In this document: positions 60,185-64,000 of the stretch, one piece after another
Position numbering within the stretch: the first letter of the stretch is position 1
How the letters are laid out: each line of letters opens with the position of its first letter
Origin: Cristatella mucedo
Lineage: Eukaryota; Bryozoa; Phylactolaemata; Cristatellidae
Length of the DNA stretch: 64,000 nucleotides
Assembly: GCA_009760855.2 (NCBI GenBank)
Contig: WPIO01000027.1
Location: 4,690,501-4,754,500 of the forward strand
Direction of reading: 5' to 3'
Program-made: the position numbers and the translations under genes
Notes under the pieces: model-generated
Seen by the model: the letters and a program-made list of their open reading frames with translations, nothing else
Databases searched by the model: none
What the model was told of the DNA's origin: nothing

Positions 60185-63100
60185 ACCATGTTTAAAGCAT
60201 TTCGCACGTAAATAACACATTTCGCACGAGTTCGCAGCAGATCGCGGAATATGTAGAAACATCGAATCTACATATCGGAGCGTGCGCTGGCTGGCAGCAG
60301 AGTGCTGCACCATGTTTAAAGCATTTCGCACGTAAATAACACATTTCGCACGAGTTCGCAGCAGATCGAGGAATATGTAAAAACATCGAATCTACATATC
60401 GGAGCGTGTGCTGGCTGGCAGCAGAGTGCTGCACCATGTTTAAAGCATTTCGCACGTAAATAACACGTTTCGCACTACTTCGCAGCAGATCGCGGAATAT
60501 GTAGAAACTTCGAATCTACATATCGGAGCGTGCGCTGGCTGGCAGCAGAGTGCTGCACCATGTTTAAAGCATTTCGCACGTAAATAACACGTTTCGCACT
60601 ACTTCGCAGCAGATCGCGGAATATGTAAAAACTTCAAATCTACATTGGGAGCGTGCGCTGGCTGGCAGCAGAGTGCTGCACCTTGTTTAAAGCATTTCGC
60701 ACGTAAATAACACATTTCGCACGAGTTTCGCAGCAGATCGCGGAATATCTAGAAAGTTCGAATCTACATATCGGAGCGTGCGCTGGCTGGCAGCAGAGTG
60801 CTGCACCATGTTTAAAGCATTTCGCACGTAAATAACACGTTTCGCACGAGTTCGCAGCAGATCGCGGAATATGTAGAAACTTCGAATCTACATATCGGAG
60901 CGTGCGCTGGCTGGCAGCAGAGTGCTGCACCATGTTTAAAGCATTTCGCACGTAAATAACACATTTCGCACGAGTTCGCAGCAGATCGCGGAATATGTAG
61001 AAAGTTCAAATCTACATATCGGAGCGTGTGCTGGCTGGCAGCAGAGTGCTGCACCATGTTTAAAGCATTTCGCACGTAAATAACACGTTTCGCACGAGTT
61101 CGCAGCAGATCGCGGAATATGTAGAAACATCGAATCTACATATCGGAGCGTGCGCTGGCTGGCAGCAGAGTGCTGCACCTAGTTTAAAGCATTTCGCACG
61201 TAAATAACACGTTTCGCACGAGTTCGTAGCAGATTGCGGAATATGTAGAAACTTCGAATCTACATATCGGAGCGTGCGCTGGCTGGCAGCAGAGTGCTGC
61301 ACCTAGTTTAAAGCATTTCGCACGTAAATAACACGTTTCGCACTACTTCGCAGCAGATCGCGGAATATGTAGAAACTTCGAATCTACATATCGGAGCGTG
61401 CGCTGGCTGGCAGCAGAGTGCTGCACCATGTTTAAAGCATTTCGCACGTAAATAACACATTTCGCACGAGTTCGCAGCAGATCGCGGAATATGTAGAAAC
61501 ATCGAATCTACATATCGGAGCGTGTGCTGGCTGGCAGCAGAGTGCTGCACCATGTTTAAAGCATTTCGCACGTAAATAACACGTTTCGCACAAGTTCGCA
61601 GCAGATCACGGAATATGTAAAAACTTCAAATCTACATTTAGGAGCGTGCGCTGGCTGGCAGAAAAGTGCTGCACCTTGTTTTGAGCATTTCGCACTCGAA
61701 TAATACATTTCGCACGAGTTTGCAGCAGATCGCGGAATATCTAGAAAGTTTAAATCTACATATCGAAGCGTGCGCTGGCTGGCAGCAGAGTGCTGCACCA
61801 TGTTTAAAGCATTTCGCACGTAAATAACACATTTCGCACGAGTTCGTAGCAGATTGCGGAATATGTAGAAACTTTAAATCTACATTTAGGAGCGTGCGCT
61901 AGCTGTCAGAAGAGTGCTGCACCTTGTTTTGAGCATTTCGCACTCGAATAATACATTTCGCACGAGTTTGCAGCAGATCGCGGAATATCTAGAAAGTTCA
62001 AATCTACATATTGAAGCGTGCGCAGGCTGGCAGCAGAGTGCTGTACCATGTTTAAAGCATTTCGCACGTAAATAACACGTTTTGCACGAGTTCGCAGCAA
62101 ATCGCGGAATATGTAGAAACTTCGAATCTACATATCGGAGCGTGAGCTGGCTGGCAGAAGAGTGCTGCACCTTGTTTAAAGCATTTCGCACGGAAATAAC
62201 ACGTTTCGCACAAGTTCGCAGGAGATCGCGGAATATGTAAAAACTTCAAATCTCCATTTCGGAGCGTGCGCTGGCTGGCAGCAGAGTGCTGCACCATGTT
62301 TAAAGCATTTCGCACGTAAATAACACGTTTCGAACGAGTTCGCACCAGATCGCGGAATATGTAGAAACTTCAAATCTGCATGTCGGAGCGTGCGCTGGCT
62401 GGCAGCAGAGTGCTGCACCTTGTTTAAAGCATTTCGCACGTAAATAACACGTTTTGCACGAGTTCGCAGCAGATCGCGGAATATCTAGAAAGTTCAAATC
62501 TGCATGTCGGAGCGTGTGCTGGCTTGCAGCAGAGTGCTGCACCATGTTTAAAGCATTTCGCACGTAAATAACACGTTTTGCACGAGTTCGCAGCAGATCG
62601 CGGAATATGTAGAAACTTCGAATCTACATATCGGAGCGTGCGCTGGCTGGCAGCAGAGTGCTGCACCATGTTTAAAGCATTTCGCACGTAAATAACACAT
62701 TTCGCACGAGTTCGCAGCAGATCGCGGAATATCTAGAAACTTCAAATCTGCATGTCGGAGCGTGTGCTGGCTGGCAGCAGAGTGCTGCACCATGTTTAAA
62801 GCATTTCGCACGTAAATAACACGTTTCGCACAAGTTCGCAGCAGAGATCACGGAATATGTAGAAACTTCAAATCTGCATTTCGGAGAGCGTGCGCTGGCT
62901 GGCAGCAGAGTGCTGCACCTTATTTAAAGCATTTCGCACGTAAATAACACGTTTCGCACGAGTTCGCAGCAGATCGCGGAATATCTAGAAAGTTCAAATC
63001 TACATTTCGGAGCGTGCGCTGGCTGGCAGCAGAGTGCTGTACCATGTTTAAAGCATTTCGCACGTAAATAACACGTTTCGCACGAGTTCGCAGCAGATCG

Positions 63101-64000
63101 CGGAATATGTAGAAACTTCGAATCTACATATCGGAGCGTGCGCTGGCTGGCAGCAGAGTGCTGCACCTTGTTTAAAGCATTTCGCACGTAAATAACACGT
63201 TTCGCACGAGTTCGCAGCAGATCGCGGAATATGTAGAAAGTTCAAATCTGCATGTCGGAGCGTGCGCTGGCTGGCAGCAGAGTGCTGCACCATGTTTAAA
63301 AGCATTTCGCACGTAAATAACACGTTTTCGCACCAGTTCGCAGCTGATCGCAGAATATCTAGAAACTTTATATCTTCATGTCGGAGCGTGCGCTGGCTGG
63401 CAGCAGAGTGCTGCACCTTGTTTTGAGCATTTCGCACTCGAATAACACATTTCGCACGAGTTCGCAGCAGATCGCGGAATATCTAGAAAGTTCAAATCTG
63501 CATTTCGGAGCGTGTGCTGGCTGGCAGCAGAGTGCTGCACCATGTTTAAAGCATTTCGCACGTAAATAACACGTTTCGCACGAATTCGCAGCAGATCGCG
63601 GAATATGTAGAAACATCGAATCTACATATCGGAGCGTGCGCTGGCTGGCAGCAGAGTGCTGCACCTAGTTTAAAGCATTTCGCACGTAAATAACACGTTT
63701 CGCACTACTTCGCAGCAGATCGTGGAATATGTAGAAACTTCGAATGTACATATCGGAGCGTGCGCTGGCTGGCAGCAGAGTGCTGCACCTAGTTTAAAGC
63801 ATTTCGCACGTAAATAACACGTTTCGCACTACTTCGCAGCAGATCGCGGAATATGTAGAAACTTCGAATCTACATATCGGAGCGTGCGCTGGCTGGCAGC
63901 AGAGTGCTGCACCATGTTTAAAGCATTTCGCACGTAAATAACACATTTCGCACGAGTTCGCAGCAGATCGCGGAATATGTAAAAACATCGAATCTACATA

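Larger units (their letters stand above)
59461..64000 (+). repeat. 124-bp satellite, subfamily D, inverted to plus, continuing beyond the window
   Basis: About 37 monomers of the young D type in the opposite orientation from the preceding block. Landmarks are ttcgcacgtaaataacacgt, ttcgcacgagttcgcagcag and agcgtgcgctggctggcagc. The stretch from about 59,580 to 60,270 is repeated from about 63,306 to the window end at an offset of 3,726 bp (about 30 monomers), including a rare gaatgtacatatcgg variant, so a higher-order repeat is in progress. The array clearly continues past 64,000. Confidence 0.92.

Noticed and set aside
59461-64000. Possible CENP-B box in the satellite (TTCGCACGAGTTCGC region)
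   Set aside because: The TTCG and the central A fit by chance, but the obligatory CGGG part is missing (TCGC instead).
9140-64000. CRISPR array, because of regular repeats
   Set aside because: The whole 124-bp unit is repeated without unique spacers, and the context is an animal genome.

Overview
The window looks like nuclear DNA of an animal, most likely a (marine) invertebrate, and contains no gene I would call functional. The evidence is decayed APE-type non-LTR retrotransposons with 'YADD' reverse transcriptase signatures, a tRNA-derived SINE, and a satellite array that fills about 85% of the window. There are no bacterial operons, ribosome binding sites, tRNA or rRNA genes, and no CRISPR. 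I cannot name the species from the sequence alone.

Region 1 (1-9,139) is a retroelement graveyard. Two non-LTR families occur repeatedly. LINE-A ends in a short (ATT)n tail and is found at 1-362, 3,735-7,522, 5,046-5,537, 9,102-9,139 and 9,761-10,612. LINE-B lies on the minus strand at 1,612-3,668, 7,523-8,784 and 8,785-9,101. All copies are truncated, frameshifted or interrupted. The long LINE-A copy carries three nested insertions: an antisense LINE-A 3' end, an unidentified element of about 305 bp, and a minus-strand SINE. A degenerate 21-bp minisatellite sits at about 363-1,611.

Region 2 (9,140-64,000) is one large array of a 124-bp satellite, roughly 430 monomers by length, broken once by a LINE-A insertion. 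The array is a mosaic of blocks that differ in subfamily and orientation: A+ (9,140-16,615), B+ (16,616-23,876), A- (23,877-30,098), B- (30,099-33,440), C+ (33,441-35,413), D- (35,414-59,460) and D+ (59,461 to the window end). Plus orientation is defined here as the strand on which the array begins. The orientation flips four times. Each subfamily has higher-order repeats: about 22 monomers (2.73 kb) in A, 11 monomers (1.36 kb) in B, 2 monomers (247 bp) in C, and about 3.6-4.1 kb in D.

The large number of overlapping 60-150 codon open frames in the array are by-products of the repeat. 124 is not a multiple of 3, so each monomer shifts the frame, and the same cysteine-rich pseudo-peptides reappear every 124 bp. 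The most interesting signals are structural: the orientation mosaic with non-symmetric inverted duplications, a 15-bp hairpin kept in most B and D monomers, and a 27-bp dyad that appears to have been perfected by paired changes in the youngest monomers. These features fit a pericentromeric or centromeric array, but that role is inference.
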